Source: Azadirachta indica (Eukaryota > Streptophyta > Magnoliopsida > Sapindales > Meliaceae). Taken from it: 64,000 nucleotides of DNA. Positions 13,812-26,834 of this stretch are shown here, piece by piece. The stretch covers positions 19,920,350 through 19,984,349 of the forward strand of contig CM040452.1 of assembly GCA_022749755.1 (NCBI GenBank), in the 5' to 3' direction. How positions within the stretch are numbered: position 1 is the stretch's first letter; every line of letters begins with the position of its first letter. The notes under the pieces were generated by a model. The model saw only the letters and a list, made by a program, of their open reading frames with translations. It searched no databases and had not been told where the DNA came from. The position numbers and the translations under genes are program-made.

Positions 13812-15154
13812 TCACTCGTCATCTTCCACATTGTTGACCCGTTCACATTCATCGATCCATTCACTATAACTGCAGTCAAAAAAGAATGATTCTTGGTCAG
13901 ATTAACAGAAGGTCAAAAAGATAAATCTGTAGTTCTACAGAGAGTGAATTTCAACTCACATGTCGATAGCTTCAGTTAAAGCTGCAAAAACAGAACAAGA
14001 AAGAGATTATTAGTTCAACTCTATACTTACCACGAGTCAAATAACTAAAAGAAACGAGGATGTACTCTCCAAGAATCAACCATAAGAGGTCATAACCCAT
14101 TAACCTTTTAAGTTTTGAGGACATTTCAACATTATTTATTTGCCACACATCATACACAAAAACAACCTTACATTATATCATAAATGATTAGAAAAGCAAG
14201 TTTGGATCGCCTAACAGAACATGATAAAATTTCTTTTAACCCACAAGTTACATCACTAATAGAAGTTATTTTCCAAGTGCTTTATCAACGACTGTGATCG
14301 ATTCAATATTGGATGTCTGAGCACACACTAAAATTGTTGCAAGTGCACATAATTTTCTCAGAATTTCAAGTAGGCAGTTGGACACAACCATGCTCATATA
14401 ATCTTCATAGCCTTATTAGAGTTTGGGAAGCCTTTACAAATTTTAAATCATGATGATCTATGCTAGATATTACATAACTTAATGTCCAAAGCAACAAACT
14501 ATAATACATACCTGTCACTGTTGTGCTAAAGCTCTCCCCACAAATTGAACATATCGCCTCGCCAATCAAGTGCTTCATGTCACTGTAACCAGATTTTTTT
14601 CATTTTAGTTCCAGAAAAAACCACTTAAAGTAAGGCACAAATGCAGACACGCTGTGCATTAACTCAATTCCTATTTAATAGGAAAGCACGAATTTGAAGA
14701 ACATACACAGAAGAAGAAGGGGCAACAAAATAATCTACAATCCTCACTGGCATAAAGCCCACAATGAACTTCATTAAGAAAATTGTGAAGCAGAGTGTAC
14801 ATACATTCAAGCAGTTATTAACGGAACAACTGCACAAGAATAAGTGGCCCATTAATAATTAGTTTCTATTTGTCCCTCAGTTTGGAGTATGGATATAATA
14901 TGCATGCATTGCAACAATTCTGAGGTTGTTAGGTTGTAGCAGCAAGTGTTTAGGTGCAGCTGAAACAAGTATCACAAAAAAATTGTATGTTTCGTCTAAG
15001 CACATTATATATTAAAAGGAAATAAAACCAAATGAACTCACATTCGACACTCAACACTTGTTCCATGATTGCAGAATGGACAACTGAAAACAGTATCAAG
15101 TTTGTCCATTCGCTTCTTAGGCGCTGGCTTTGCCCTTGACTTTCTTTTCCCCAT
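13812..15154 (-). CDS. ELOF1: Transcription elongation factor 1 homolog (ELOF1/Elf1)
   Basis: Small zinc-binding elongation factor that associates with RNA polymerase II on chromatin. Coding exons on minus are 15042-15154, 14512-14582, 13960-13981 (only 22 bases) and 13812-13869. They join in frame to 87 residues, the normal size. The basic start [20 protein letters not shown] is characteristic. The four zinc ligands are C25, C28, C49 and C52 in two CxxC pairs, followed by the acidic end [12 protein letters not shown]. The start is the first ATG in frame, just after a likely acceptor (AAAACAG) near 15170. A 5' UTR intron therefore probably runs from there to a donor near 16079 (GATTCAG followed by GTATAT on minus). 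Identification is secure; transcript ends are inferred. Confidence 0.95.
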
Positions 15155-17252
15155 ATGTCAACTCAAGCCTGTTTTGCATCAATATTTCAATTTAATTAGT
15201 TCATCGTGCCAATAAGCATGAGAAACAACACATATTAAAAAGAGATTGCACAAAGGTTATAAAAACGATAAACACTTTAAGCTTTTTCATCAATACTAAA
15301 AAGGTTATTTGCATGCAAATGAAAATTTGTTTGCCTTCTATCAGTCAACAACCAAGCAAAAGATGTTCCCTGTAGAAACAAGCACGCTTGCTCTTTGAAA
15401 ACTAAAACACCTGATAATAAAAAATGAAAGAGAAATTATCAAAACAGAGATCAGTAATTGATAGCTCATCAAGCAATATCTGACATTGATTTATCCACAG
15501 TTATCAGAAGAAAGATAAGCCCAACTAACATTAAAACTAGCAAAGATAACACTAAAAAAAGAAGGAAAATGGAAGGAAAGAGACCTATCCTTCCTTTCAT
15601 CCATTTGGTTGATAAGATGGAAAAAAAAAGAAGAAGAAGAAGAAGAAGAAGAAGAAGATGAGAAGTTTTTGACTTTTTCACTATTTGGCATCACCTAATA
15701 AGAAAAGAGAAAAGGTACCAAAATATGTTAATCCAACTATTATTGTTGAATTTGTATATGCAGGAAGAATACCAATGTGTGATTCTCTGGGTGAACAGAT
15801 GACGTTTCAGATGTTAAAAATAATCCCTATTTTCTAATAATTAAATGTGAGTTTGTACTTCATAACAAATCGTTAAAACCAAACAAATGAAAATAGCTTA
15901 TCAACTCACCAAATGGAAACGAGCAAATTACAGATAAAACAAAATCAATGCAATTGAAAAACCGACCCTAAAAAAAACTAAATCACGAAACCTTAAATCA
16001 ATTAATTCCCAAAAAACGAATATGACAATTAATAATGATAATGATAACGTTAGCATTGTAAATAATCCAAAATATACCTGAATCAAATGCAGCTAAGGCG
16101 GTTTCTCGCGAGAGAGATATCGACGAACAGTAAGTTTATAATCTCAACAGACAGCAAACCCTAAAGAACCAAAAGTCGAAGCTTATACATTAACCAGTAG
16201 GACTAAAAATCAGAAAAAACAATAATGTTATCTGCATTGTAAAGAATCTGAAGCTTGCCTGATTGAATCGGCAATCGCGAGGGTTTCGAAATCGAGAGAG
16301 AAAGAGCCGTTGATTGTTATTTTTGTAAGCTTTTCCTTTATTTGAATTAAGAGCGATGACCTTGGGTCAACGACGGACGTCCTTTGCGTAAAGGCAATTT
16401 GCCGCGCTCAAATATCACAAATTTAGTACGCTCCAATTCGCACGTGGCATGCCTTCCGCACGTGTAGTCCTACTACTTATTAGTGATTACCTAGATTTTT
16501 TTCATTTTCCTCTATGAAGATGAATTTGCGTAGTTCCAAAATTTGGTACACACTTCCTTGAAATTTATTATAAAAATTCCTAATAAATATATTTCTCATA
16601 AATTTTAATATTATAATAACTGCTTATAAATTCGAAATTTTTGTTTGAGGAGAGCCTTTTTCGTAAAAAAAATATATATTATTCAAAATTGTTACTATTT
16701 AATCGTAATTTATAATTTTTTTTGGCTGATTTATAACTAGCAAACCTAAGTATAATAAATACATTAAACTAGTAGTAGTTTTTCAGACTCAACAGTATTT
16801 ATTAATAAATGTCACAAATTGTTCAGCATTATAATCTATTTTGGATTCTTTCCCAGTTCAAGCATTCTCATTTTTTAAAATTACATATGAATACAAAGTA
16901 ACAAGAGAACATTTAAAAAATTATTGAACAAAATTCTCTTACTGAATAAGGAAATGCTTCCGACAGAATAAGAAAAATGTAAAGAACAAATCCATTCCAT
17001 TTCAATATTTGGTGAGCACTTTTAACCGATAGTGAATGGAACACAGCTCTCTTGGGCAAGGAAAAAGAAGGAAGCATCTTATAAAACATGAGGTGACCAG
17101 CTAAGGCAATTACCATCTACTGATTGCCGCCGCTTCTTTCTTTTACCAGTCACTAGCAACTTTTCCAAGGAGTATTATGTCATTTTGCTTGAATTGTCCG
17201 ACCCGTATGGTAGCTTCCAAACACTTCAACAGAATTATGAGCACAACCAGTA
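15155..17252. other. ELOF1 leader intron, promoter and spacer
   Basis: On minus, the ELOF1 leader appears split. A candidate non-coding exon ends near 16079 and another leader-like stretch lies near 16262-16330. The inferred leader intron (about 15171-16078) contains a (GAA)n microsatellite at about 15629-15659. From about 16330 to 17252 the DNA is AT-rich and holds the 3' UTR of the RNA exonuclease gene at its right end. No further coding frame is supported. Confidence 0.5.
15629..15659. repeat. (GAA)n microsatellite
   Basis: About ten AAG/GAA triplets in a row. The open frames through it (poly-R on plus, poly-S/L on minus) are artefacts of the repeat. It lies in the inferred leader intron of ELOF1. 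Confidence 0.9.
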
Positions 17253-20169
17253 CTAAGATGCAGTTGTAGCAGCATTGATATTCAAAGCATCTTTCAGTTT
17301 TGGTTTCTTTTTATGCTTCCGTTTCATCTGTTTTTGCTCAAGCTTCATTTGATCCTTGACACCTCTCTCCCACCGTTTTCTGTTTTTCATATATAGCAGC
17401 ATTGCTGCACGAGCATCATCTATCTGTTACCACATAGTTGATATATTAGTGTCAAGACAAAATATATAACCCTGGAAACTGCAAAGAATTGAGAAGAAAT
17501 GCAAATAGCGTAGGACTTTCTGGGGGAGCCGAGTTGAAGTTCAGCAAAAGATACTTCATGTTCCAAAATAGAGGTTAAGATAGAGCAAGAGTATCCTGTA
17601 ATACTTCCCTAAAGTTTTCAGTGACTACGTGCTTTAGCATTTTGTCTTAAAATACCATATATTCTTTGTTTTCTATGAAATGTAGCTTTTTTTTTTTGCA
17701 ATAATACGATCAACTACAATCATTACAAAGCCAGTGAGATATCATGTATATTAGCTTTTATTTTTTCGGCGATAATACCATCAACTACAATCATTACATA
17801 GCCTGTGAAATATAAAGTCTAGACTCACAGGGCAGTGCTCCCCATTTTGGATCTCAACACCAAGAATCTCAGCTGCAAGATGTCGAAGTGACTTTCTACG
17901 ACCATCCCTGCTTTGCAGATCACACAGGTTAGCACCAAAGATTCTAAATAAGAATAAAAAAAAATCAATGACACAGCAAAAGTTATTCCCATTTCAGCTA
18001 GAGAAGGAAAACAGTACTTTAGGAAGGGTTGATACTCTGAGGTATCTCGCAAATCCTTCTTGGGATGTGTTAATAGTAATGCCTGTCCAAAAGAAAACTG
18101 ACATAAAATTCTCACGTTCATACTCCAAACAACCAAACAAATAAAAAACTAGATAAGCAAAACCTTAAGATCATTGTGCAAGGCATGGCCAACGAGAATC
18201 CTTCCTTCAATCAGCTGTGCCACTTTCTTCTGAACAACCTGAAACTCCTTTGCTGCAGATGCATAAAAGCATGCACAAAATGTGGTAAGACTGTCAATGC
18301 ACTTTCAAATATGATAGCTTTCCATTCTACAAAATATTTCCATGCCATCCTAAAGTTGACACTAATAGCACATATGCTTCCACATAAGCTATTAGATAGC
18401 AACCCGGAAATGGCCCATAGCAAATGTAATGCTCTCAAGTTGAGAAGTAAGTTTAAGAAATGCACCTAAAACAAAAATAATATTAACCTTTCCTCAAGTC
18501 TCTGGGTCGAATGCCACTAATTTTTGTACGGAAGTCAACAACCCATTCCACTGGGCGTACAAACTCATCATATATAACATTTCCCCACTTATTTACCTAC
18601 CATAAAGTGAATACTTGAATGATCAGTAACCTTAAAAGAAGAAAGAGGTATAATTGTAAACTTGCAATGAAAAACCTTAAATTTTATGAATCATCGATAA
18701 AATCCATGTTGTGAATTATAGATGGTTCTCTATCATCCTGAACACACAAATCTAATTGATCCTGATTCCTAGAGGTACGAATAGAAAGCTCCACAAACTA
18801 GAAAATCAAACAAGACCTTAAAGCATGCATTGGGAAATGCAACAGATTGAAAGATCATCTACATCAAACTCATTGATTGTTGTGTTAACCACTGCACCCT
18901 TGGAAAAATAACATATTCCTACCTTACTATCAAATCATTCAATCTTCGAATGCTTTAAAGCGATGCTAACAAATCATTATACTATCAGATGCATAACCAG
19001 TTCACAATCCATTGGTAAACAACTAAGAAATGTCAACAACAAGAACCAATAAATACCAGTGTAACTCTTCCAAGAGCACTTTTATTTCCCTGACCAACGC
19101 CAACCATTTCACAATCCATAGCTACCACATCTGTCAAACTGTCAAATTGTTAATGTGTTAAGCTTCTTTACATTCATAACAAAGGAAAACAGTAAAGGAT
19201 ATTAACAACCATAACAAATTATTAAAAACAACAAGATGAAGTGACTAGTGTTATTTTTGTAAAAGCAGTCTACTGAACAACATAAATTTGATCATTATGC
19301 TCTTTGTGTTAAAGCAAATGATGAAGATCCCACGACCAAAAAAAAGGGGCTTAATACCAAATCAAATACAGACTTGAAAGAAATACCTGATATCATCGTT
19401 GATTGGAGTCAAAGTATTGAGCTTAGCATCATTGGACTCTGCCTCAGGCCTTTCTTTTCGTTTTCCTATATGGGAAAAAGTCCAACACAAAATCAGGCAA
19501 TCCTAAAATGCACAATGCAAACACAAGACAAGGAAACAGAAGTATACTACTTTGATTAACATATTCAAATATTTCCCTTTCTCCAATACCAATTGTTTCT
19601 TTAGAACAGAAAGCATTGGTTTTAGCCCACAGGAAAAAGGAAAATTGTTCCAAAACGCCAGAGAAACAATGCTAGACTCATAAGAAACCTTGTTAGCCAA
19701 AAACCACAGCCCAAATTACAGAATGTGACGAACGAACAACAGAAAATAGTTTTACCGGTTTTAAACACAATAAAGTAAATTCAAACTCTAATACCAACCA
19801 GATCAGAATAAGGAAAAACACAACCTTCTGCGCTAGAAAACTAATAGTAGACTAATTTTTTCTTGTGAAAACATTAAAAAGTGATTACAAAGTGGTAAGC
19901 AAGCAAGACCATGGTTACCCAATATAGAGTTTTGCGTAGCGGATTCTGGGTTCTCTTTGGGTTTTGAAGACTTGTTGAAGCCATTGCTTTTCAGCTTCTG
20001 TAAAACCAATCAAAACGGAAATAAAACATGTGTACGGTGAATAAAAAAATAGAGAAGAATACGAATATGGATACAGAAATAGAGTCACCAGTTGAAGTTG
20101 AGCCCAGTTAGGGTTGAGTTGTAAATGCTTATTAGGGTTTATCTTCTTCTTCTGCTCACTCGCCATCAT
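17253..20169 (-). CDS. REX4: RNA exonuclease 4 (REX4-type DEDDh exonuclease)
   Basis: DEDDh 3'-5' exonuclease of the REXO4 family, which in yeast acts in pre-rRNA processing. Nine exons on minus: 20089-20169, 19919-19997, 19387-19465, 19057-19138, 18488-18596, 18164-18252, 18018-18082, 17829-17907 and 17253-17423. They join in frame to 277 residues. All catalytic residues are present: D88 and E90 (AMDCEMVG), D171 (HNDLK), and H219 with D224 (HCPIDDARAAM). A Lys-rich N-terminus and a Lys-rich C-terminal tail (about residues 240-268) suggest nuclear or nucleolar location. The start is ATGATGG at 20169; the second ATG at 20166 is equally possible. The frame stays open upstream but without another ATG. 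It lies head-to-head with the PDAP1-like gene, 1.6 kb away. Confidence 0.93.
17683..17820. repeat. Degenerate tandem duplication, about 71-bp period
   Basis: Two head-to-tail units inside the last intron of the exonuclease gene share TAGCTTTT plus a T run, then ATCAACTACAATCATTACA. Unit boundaries are approximate (about 17683-17753 and 17754-17820). Confidence 0.75.
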
Positions 20170-21788
20170 CTTCTTCGTAAGCGTCGGCGCCAAGGACTCA
20201 ACGAACTTCTCTACGGCCAAGCGTAAGAGCTTGAACGTGAAACGACAGCGTTTTCGGAGATTAAGAGCTATCGAATCAATTAATTATTCTTTAGGCACTG
20301 TAATTTGTCAGTAATTAATTTTAAATAAATCTTCTAAAAATACCAAAAATTGCACTATACTTTTATATTTCCTTTAAAAACAGTTTTTACTTTTGTTCTC
20401 TAACTTCCCGTTTATAACTATGGGATTTTATGGCGTAAGGTTTTTATTTATAAAATAAAAAATTTAAAATGTGCTCAAAATTAAGGCAACATAATTTTTA
20501 AAGGTAAATGATAAATATATCATTTAATTATTTTTAAAATTAAATAAGAATACAATAATTATATACATATTTTCAAATGTTGAAAATTGTCATTGCAATG
20601 ATTGAGTCATATCTGAAAATCAAATTGTGTTCATTGATTAAATACAATGAAAAGAATTTGATATTGAATTTATTGTGCAAAATATAATATACTTATAAAG
20701 TTGGGTCTCTTACAAATATATGCTCCAAAAAGTTTAAAAGTTCTCACATAAAGAATCTACAATATGCTTTATTGATTAAAAATATTGTTTGTTACAAGTG
20801 GAAAAGCAAAAGAATAAATGAAATTGACAACCTTAGTGCCCATATAAGAATAATGAAACATGTATGATGGTATGAAGGGCCAATAATGCACCTCTATATA
20901 TAAAAGTGGATTCCCCATAAAGATGAATATTCCCATTTGACAAAGTAGAAGAGATCAATTATTGACATTTTGTTTCTTTTTTTTTTTTAAATAGAAAAAC
21001 ATTTATTGGATTTGATTTAAGTGATTAAATATAATGTTTTAGCTAATAGTGTTATGGTATTAACACTTCTAAAATAATAAAAATAAATCATTTCACTTAT
21101 TCTAAAATCATAACCACTATCTACTTGTAAATTGCACGATCATCATTCCAGTATTTATTACTTAACATAAAAAATGAATTTTTAGTTGTTTATTTTTTAA
21201 GTATTTGTAAAATATTTTTTCATACATTAAAACTCTCAAAGTAAATTTTGTAGGAAATAAATTATTGTAAAACACTTGATTCTATTAATTTGTGAGGTCT
21301 AAGATAACGAGAAAAAATAAAAGTTATAATGACATCCACCTCCATAATTTGTTTATCATATTTAAAGTAAGAGTATATTTTATCAATTTATATGAAGTAG
21401 GTCCTAATTTCTATTGAAATTACAGAAATACCCGACGTGCTACGGTTAAACTGAAACCCAACGTACAAAGGGTAATACTGATACAGTTTATTTAATGAGA
21501 ACTCAGAACTGAGAACTGGGACCCATTAGATACAAGTGAAGTATTCTTTGTTATTTTGAGATAATACATGAGATTAGAGATCCGAAAGTTATTAGCCCAA
21601 AAGCAGAAAAAGGAAAAGAAGAATGGCGGAAGCACTCGCTTGAGTGTCGCGTGACAGTAACGCTCTGATGCCACGAAAACACCCTGGTAGAGCAAAATGA
21701 GATAGATTCAAAATTAGTGACGAGCAGAAGCCAAAATCAACTATATTCTGCTTCTTCTCACTTGTTTTTAAGTCTCTGTATCTTAGAA
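20170..21788. other. Divergent intergenic region between REX4 and PDAP1-like
   Basis: Shared upstream region of two head-to-head genes. The centre (about 20300-21450) is very AT-rich with no coding frame. The right end (about 21700-21788) is CT-rich and is probably the leader of the PDAP1-like gene. I saw no transposon ends. Confidence 0.55.
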
Positions 21789-24700
21789 ATGGGAAGAGGA
21801 AAGTTCAAGGGCAAGCCCACTGGTCACCGCCACTTCTCCACCCCCGAAGAGCTCCGTACGCTTTCTTTTTTTCTTGTTTTACTTATACTGTATAACAATG
21901 TTTTCGGTGTAATATCGGATTTAGTAAAGTTTCTGATTACAGGTCATTCTCATTTTTATTTAATTCAGTTGTTAGAATGGATTTTTTTAGATCTATAATT
22001 AACTCTCCATGTGTTAATATCTCGCTGGTTGTATGTATGTTTGCTGTTTCTGTTGTAGCGAGTTCCTTCAGATTTGATTTGGATTGATTTATCGTTGTTG
22101 CATTCATCTTATAGTTTTTCATTTATCTTTACGACTGGGGTTGCTTTTATTTTCTCATAATATTGAGTTACAAATGCAAAGGTTTATATTTTCTATTTTT
22201 GGAGATATTCAGATAAATGTTAACAACTTCCGAAATTGAACTGCTATATATGTTTGCCTCTGCGTGCTCGCGCGCAAGCCTATGCATGAGTACTTACCAC
22301 TTGGATTGGTAATTAGTAAAACTGGGTTGCTTCTATTCTTTCTTAAATTTGGATGAAATTTGAAAATTCTGTTGCTGCAATGTCTCTTTTATTATTATTT
22401 TTTTCCGAAGTGCTGTAATTCGGCTAAAATATAGTTGGAATTATTTGTTTGTTAGTTTTTTTTTTTTTCCATCTTTTTGGACAAGAAGAAAAGAAAACAT
22501 TTCGCGCTGAGAACTCTATAACAGTGATTGTTGTAATTGTCAACTGTGTAATATTGTTTTTCGAATGAAAGCCTAAGTTAGAGAAGTTTGCTCTATTTTC
22601 TGCTGTATAATACTAGGACAGAAGCTGACTTTGCAAGTCTGTCTTTTGAATGGTTGCAGTTGCTGGCACTTCGAACCGTCGTCCCCGCACTTTTAAACAG
22701 GTATGCTTCATCTTTCTTCTCTATTCTTGAAGACAATGTTGTTGTTTCTTTTTATTTAATCTTTTTTGAGAACTAGAAGGTACACATTGCACAATACCTA
22801 TTAATACCACATTTAGATGGTAAATCTTTATCAACTTACCTTGAGTATGTACTTTGTATTTAGCTTACTGTTTCCTTTGAATATTCTTAGTTCTAAATTT
22901 TTAGAGAATTTTTTGTAAAAACTTATATTATCCGTCTGTTATTTAGTTTTCTAGCCATTTTTCCTTGCTGATTTTGCAATTTTGAAAAAATATATATTCC
23001 ATAATGATTTTATATATATAGAAGGAATCTCAAAGTTTAGTGTTCTGAAGAAATTTCACTTCCGAAGAAAACACTGCGTTGGCATTTGTACCAAACTGAT
23101 GAACAATAGTATATATATATGTATTTTTCATTCACTTACTGCTGTTTGCCATTTCGAAGAAAGAACATTAAAACATGGGCAATAGTTTTCTATAATAATA
23201 TCTGAATTTGGCTTCATAGTGGTTTCATTCTTTACTTCATTTGATGCATTGAGTATCAGTTGTCATAATTGTTAGAGTGCCATAAGCAATGATTTACCCT
23301 CTATCTATTTTCTATTGTTTCTCTTTGTTGCCATGTCCCCGACCTCACTCCCCTAACCCCAAAAGAAGAAACAAAGAGAGAAGATAAAATAAAAGCTGTT
23401 AGTATTCATGTGCTTCAGTACATTAAAAAAATATATATTGTTTTCTAATCATATCAGGAAGAAGCTGAAGTGAAGGAGGAGGAGGAGGAGGAAGAAGAGG
23501 AGTCTGAAGAGGAGCTGGAAGAAGAGCGGGAGGTTGGTGTTTATTTGGGTTTCATTCTTTTTGTGAATCAATTGATCCACTTACAGTACCTTTTCATAAA
23601 AAAATTCATTTACTTTTTTCTCATGGTTGAAATTGGGTTTCAATGTTGGCAGAAGAGGAAAGGCACCCAGGGAATTATTGAGATTGAGAACCCTAATTTA
23701 GTAAAACCTAAAAATTTGAAGGCTAAGGATGTTGATGTAAGTTTTTATCTAAATTTCCTATTGTACACTTTTTGTTAGATTTGAAGCTGCTGTGAGTAAT
23801 TAAATTTCATGTTACAGATTGGCAAAACAACTGAACTCTCAAGGCGTGAAAGGTTTGTACTTATCATTACTATAGAAAATCAGAATGAGCACTAGGTACT
23901 GCATGCAAAACCAGAAAACCTTTTATTTGGGAAGCAATTGCATTTTGCTCTCATATTGGTATGATATTGTCTGTTTCCAATTCCTCTTTCCACAATTTTA
24001 TGCGTTACTTCTTATTGAACTTCATTTGAATGTGATTTTTTTTATAAATGTCTTTTACTGTTTCAGACTATGATGCTTATTATCACAAGAAAGAAATAAA
24101 AATTTATGGATAATTTTTTAGCATGTCATTCCATGCGGATTAAAACATCCCTATGGAATTCTTTCTTGAATTTGGAGACAATTATAGATGGGGTTGATGA
24201 GGGGTGAAGCTGCGAAATTTATTTACTTTTTACTTAGAAAGTGGAAAAAAAAAATGTCAGTGGAATTCTTCTAAGGCTTGCTTCTGACATAATCATTTTT
24301 TTCCATTTGGATAGTTGTATGAACCAAGCATGCTGGTTTTTAGATGAGGAGTTCTGTTGTTATAGTTGCCTCACTTCTATTATATCTGTTTGCAGAGAGG
24401 AGATAGAGAAGCAAAAAGCTCATGAGCGATATATGAGGCTTCAGGAACAAGGAAAAACAGAACAAGCAAGAAAGGATTTGGGTAATTGGTTACAGTCATT
24501 GCATTACTTATCTTGTCATAGAGTTCATTGAAATTTATGTTAAATGTGCTACAATGCCCCATTAGTAAACCTTGCATCTCATGGTAAGATGAACAGTGAT
24601 TTAGCAGGAAATAGTGCCACATGATATGATATAATCTGCAACTTGTTATCCTGTCTGTTAACTAGTGTGGTCTTTTTGGTGGTTAACTGAAACTAATGTC

Positions 24701-26834
24701 GATGTCGAATGATATAGGCTAGTTTTTGCAGTATTTTTATTTTTCTTATTTTCTTTAGATTCCGCTTTAAATTCCTGTTAGAGTCATGTTTGGGTTACTG
24801 ATTTTAATTGCTTTTATTTTTATTTCTATTTTTTATGTTGCTGGTTTTAGTTTTCATTGTTTTTGTTAGAGTAGGATTTCTATTTCTTATTGTAAGTGGC
24901 TTTCTTTCCTTTTTCGTTTTGGCTATGGTTAATATAAATAGGCTCCTTCATTTCAGTTCTTGAGGTAGATTTTGAAGAATATCGGTAATAATTATGATTT
25001 CTTCTGGATTTCCTCCCAATGCTCTCTAAATTTCTTCCTTTTCTCTCCGAAATTTTCCCTTTATATTCTTCTTATTTGTGTCACATCAAATGCAATACCA
25101 TTTGCTATAGTTAAAGTTGAAAGTTTTGTACAATATGTGTTAACAAGGGAGAACTATAAATTCTGTGTAAGTGTGGGGCAGAGTCCGTCTCTTAGCTTCA
25201 CTTAGGCCTTTGATCTCTTAGGACTTAGGAGTTCTAAGATTCCTCATTTTTTCTTCATCCATTTCAATTGAAGGGGGTTTTGGGATAAGTTTTTAAGTGC
25301 TGATCGAGCCTTCTATAGTTGTGGATGGGTGTTCTTTGTACAATATAATCCATGTTTGTTTTCAAAAATTTTTTGTTAGTTTTTGTTTCCCCTCCCTTTG
25401 GTTTGTTGCTTTTTTTGTGGACAGCTTGTTCACATTATAGATGTACTGATATTTCGTCTTTAATATATTTTTCAGTTCCTTATACAAAAAGAATGGGAAA
25501 TGATTAACAGTTAATGCATCTTTGTTTCTAGTAACTGAGAAATGTTTAAGGATGTTCTCAGGTTATTGTACTAATATTTGTAAATTCTCACTTCATGGGA
25601 GGGAATGCTAGGGCATTTCACATACAATTCACATTGTGAATAATGTTTGAGATGGTTGGATTTTCTAATCATTAATTATAGAAAGCATGTTGGGCATCAT
25701 TATATTCTGGTGATGGGTATGCTCAAGTCTTGGTATGTGGCTCAATGTGGGTAAAAATTGTTCATGGAATGTGTCTCCCTTGTTGTGATCCTTGCTGTAT
25801 TGTGTCTTTTTGAATTATTTGGGTTCACTGAATTTTTCAAATTGCGGATTTATCGTTGTTGTAGTTCTTTGTGTAGCTATTATAACATCTAGTCCTATCT
25901 GCTAGCATGTGCTTTCATAGTAATTGTTGTTGCTGCTTCTGGTTTGTTATCCATTTGGAGATAAGAAATTTATTGAAGCAAAGAAAGTGCGTGTAGAAAA
26001 TACTCAATGGTTATGATGTCTGACCTGAAAATTAAACCTAATACGAGTCTGTGGACTTCTTTGATATATGGGCTGTCATTCTCACAACAAAAACATGAAT
26101 TCATGTGCTTTATACATATTTCTACAGTTCCATGTGAACGGTATGGTGTAGGTCTGCCAAGGCATCAGTTATGTTCATCTACTTTGTTGTTTCAATCACA
26201 TAGAAACCATACTTTGATTATATCATTGCTGATCATGTATCCTGGCTGATGTCTGTTATGATTTTCATGAACATCGCATTTTTATTAATGGATCCATTTC
26301 CATGGCTACAACACCATCCATGGACTATCATCTTGTTCTGTATACACATACATCTCTGCATTTCCTGCTTCTCTGGTCATTTAGTGATCAGTTCACACCC
26401 CTTTTTTAAAAACTCGCTCATTTTTTCAGATTTTTCTGGTTCCTTTATCTCTTGAATGTGAAACTTTTTGCAGTTATCGTCTTAATTGTTTTGACTCATT
26501 TTATATTGCTCTTACAGAGCGCCTGGCCCTGATACGGCAACAAAGGGCTGAGGCTGCTAAGAAGCGAGATGAAGAGAAGGCTGGTATGTTTCCTAGCGTT
26601 TGAATTCTCTACCATGTGTGCTTTGTGCTGTCTCTTTTTGCTTCCCATTTTGATACTTCCTCTCCCTGTGATTACTTTTAATCAAGTTTCTGGATGGGAA
26701 GCATCAGAATGCTGGGCAGAAAATGTGCAATCTTAATTTAGAAGTATTCTTATTTTTTCCTTGGGAAGCTGACATGAGATCCATTTATTCTTGTGTCAGC
26801 CAAAGAGCAGAAAAAGGCTGAAGCTCGCAAGTGA
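21789..26834 (+). CDS. 28 kDa heat- and acid-stable phosphoprotein-like (PDAP1)
   Basis: Small highly charged protein of the PDAP1/HASPP28 family. The animal protein is a casein-kinase-phosphorylated PDGFA-associated protein; the plant role is not settled. Eight exons: 21789-21855, 22660-22700, 23458-23532, 23653-23736, 23818-23852, 24396-24481, 26518-26583 and 26800-26834. They join in frame to 162 residues. Order: basic start MGRGKFKGKPTGHRHFST, an acidic tract made almost only of Glu (about residues 37-61) encoded by GAG/GAA repeats, the conserved core KGTQGIIEIENPNLVKPK, then a long charged helix rich in Arg, Lys, Glu and Ala to the end EQKKAEARK. The helix is likely coiled-coil. The 2 kb sixth intron carries LTR-like sequence (see findings). 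Exons as short as 35 bases make automated models prone to error here. Confidence 0.92.
24776..25320 (+). mobile_element. Possible solo LTR or truncated LTR element in intron
   Basis: Inside intron 6 of the PDAP1-like gene. The stretch begins TGTTAGAGTC and has a promoter-like AATATAAATAGG near 24930. After about 500 bases it is followed by TGCTGATCGAGCC (near 25297), which resembles a decayed initiator-Met primer-binding site. I did not find a matching second LTR or target duplication, so this is a weak call and the ends are guesses. Confidence 0.3.

Noticed and set aside
15458..15694. Overlapping poly-R and poly-S/poly-L open frames on both strands
   Set aside because: They are produced by the (GAA)n repeat and lie in an inferred leader intron of ELOF1.
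20170..20220. Longer REX4 N-terminus starting near 20220
   Set aside because: That start is TTG, not ATG; the first in-frame ATG is at 20169.
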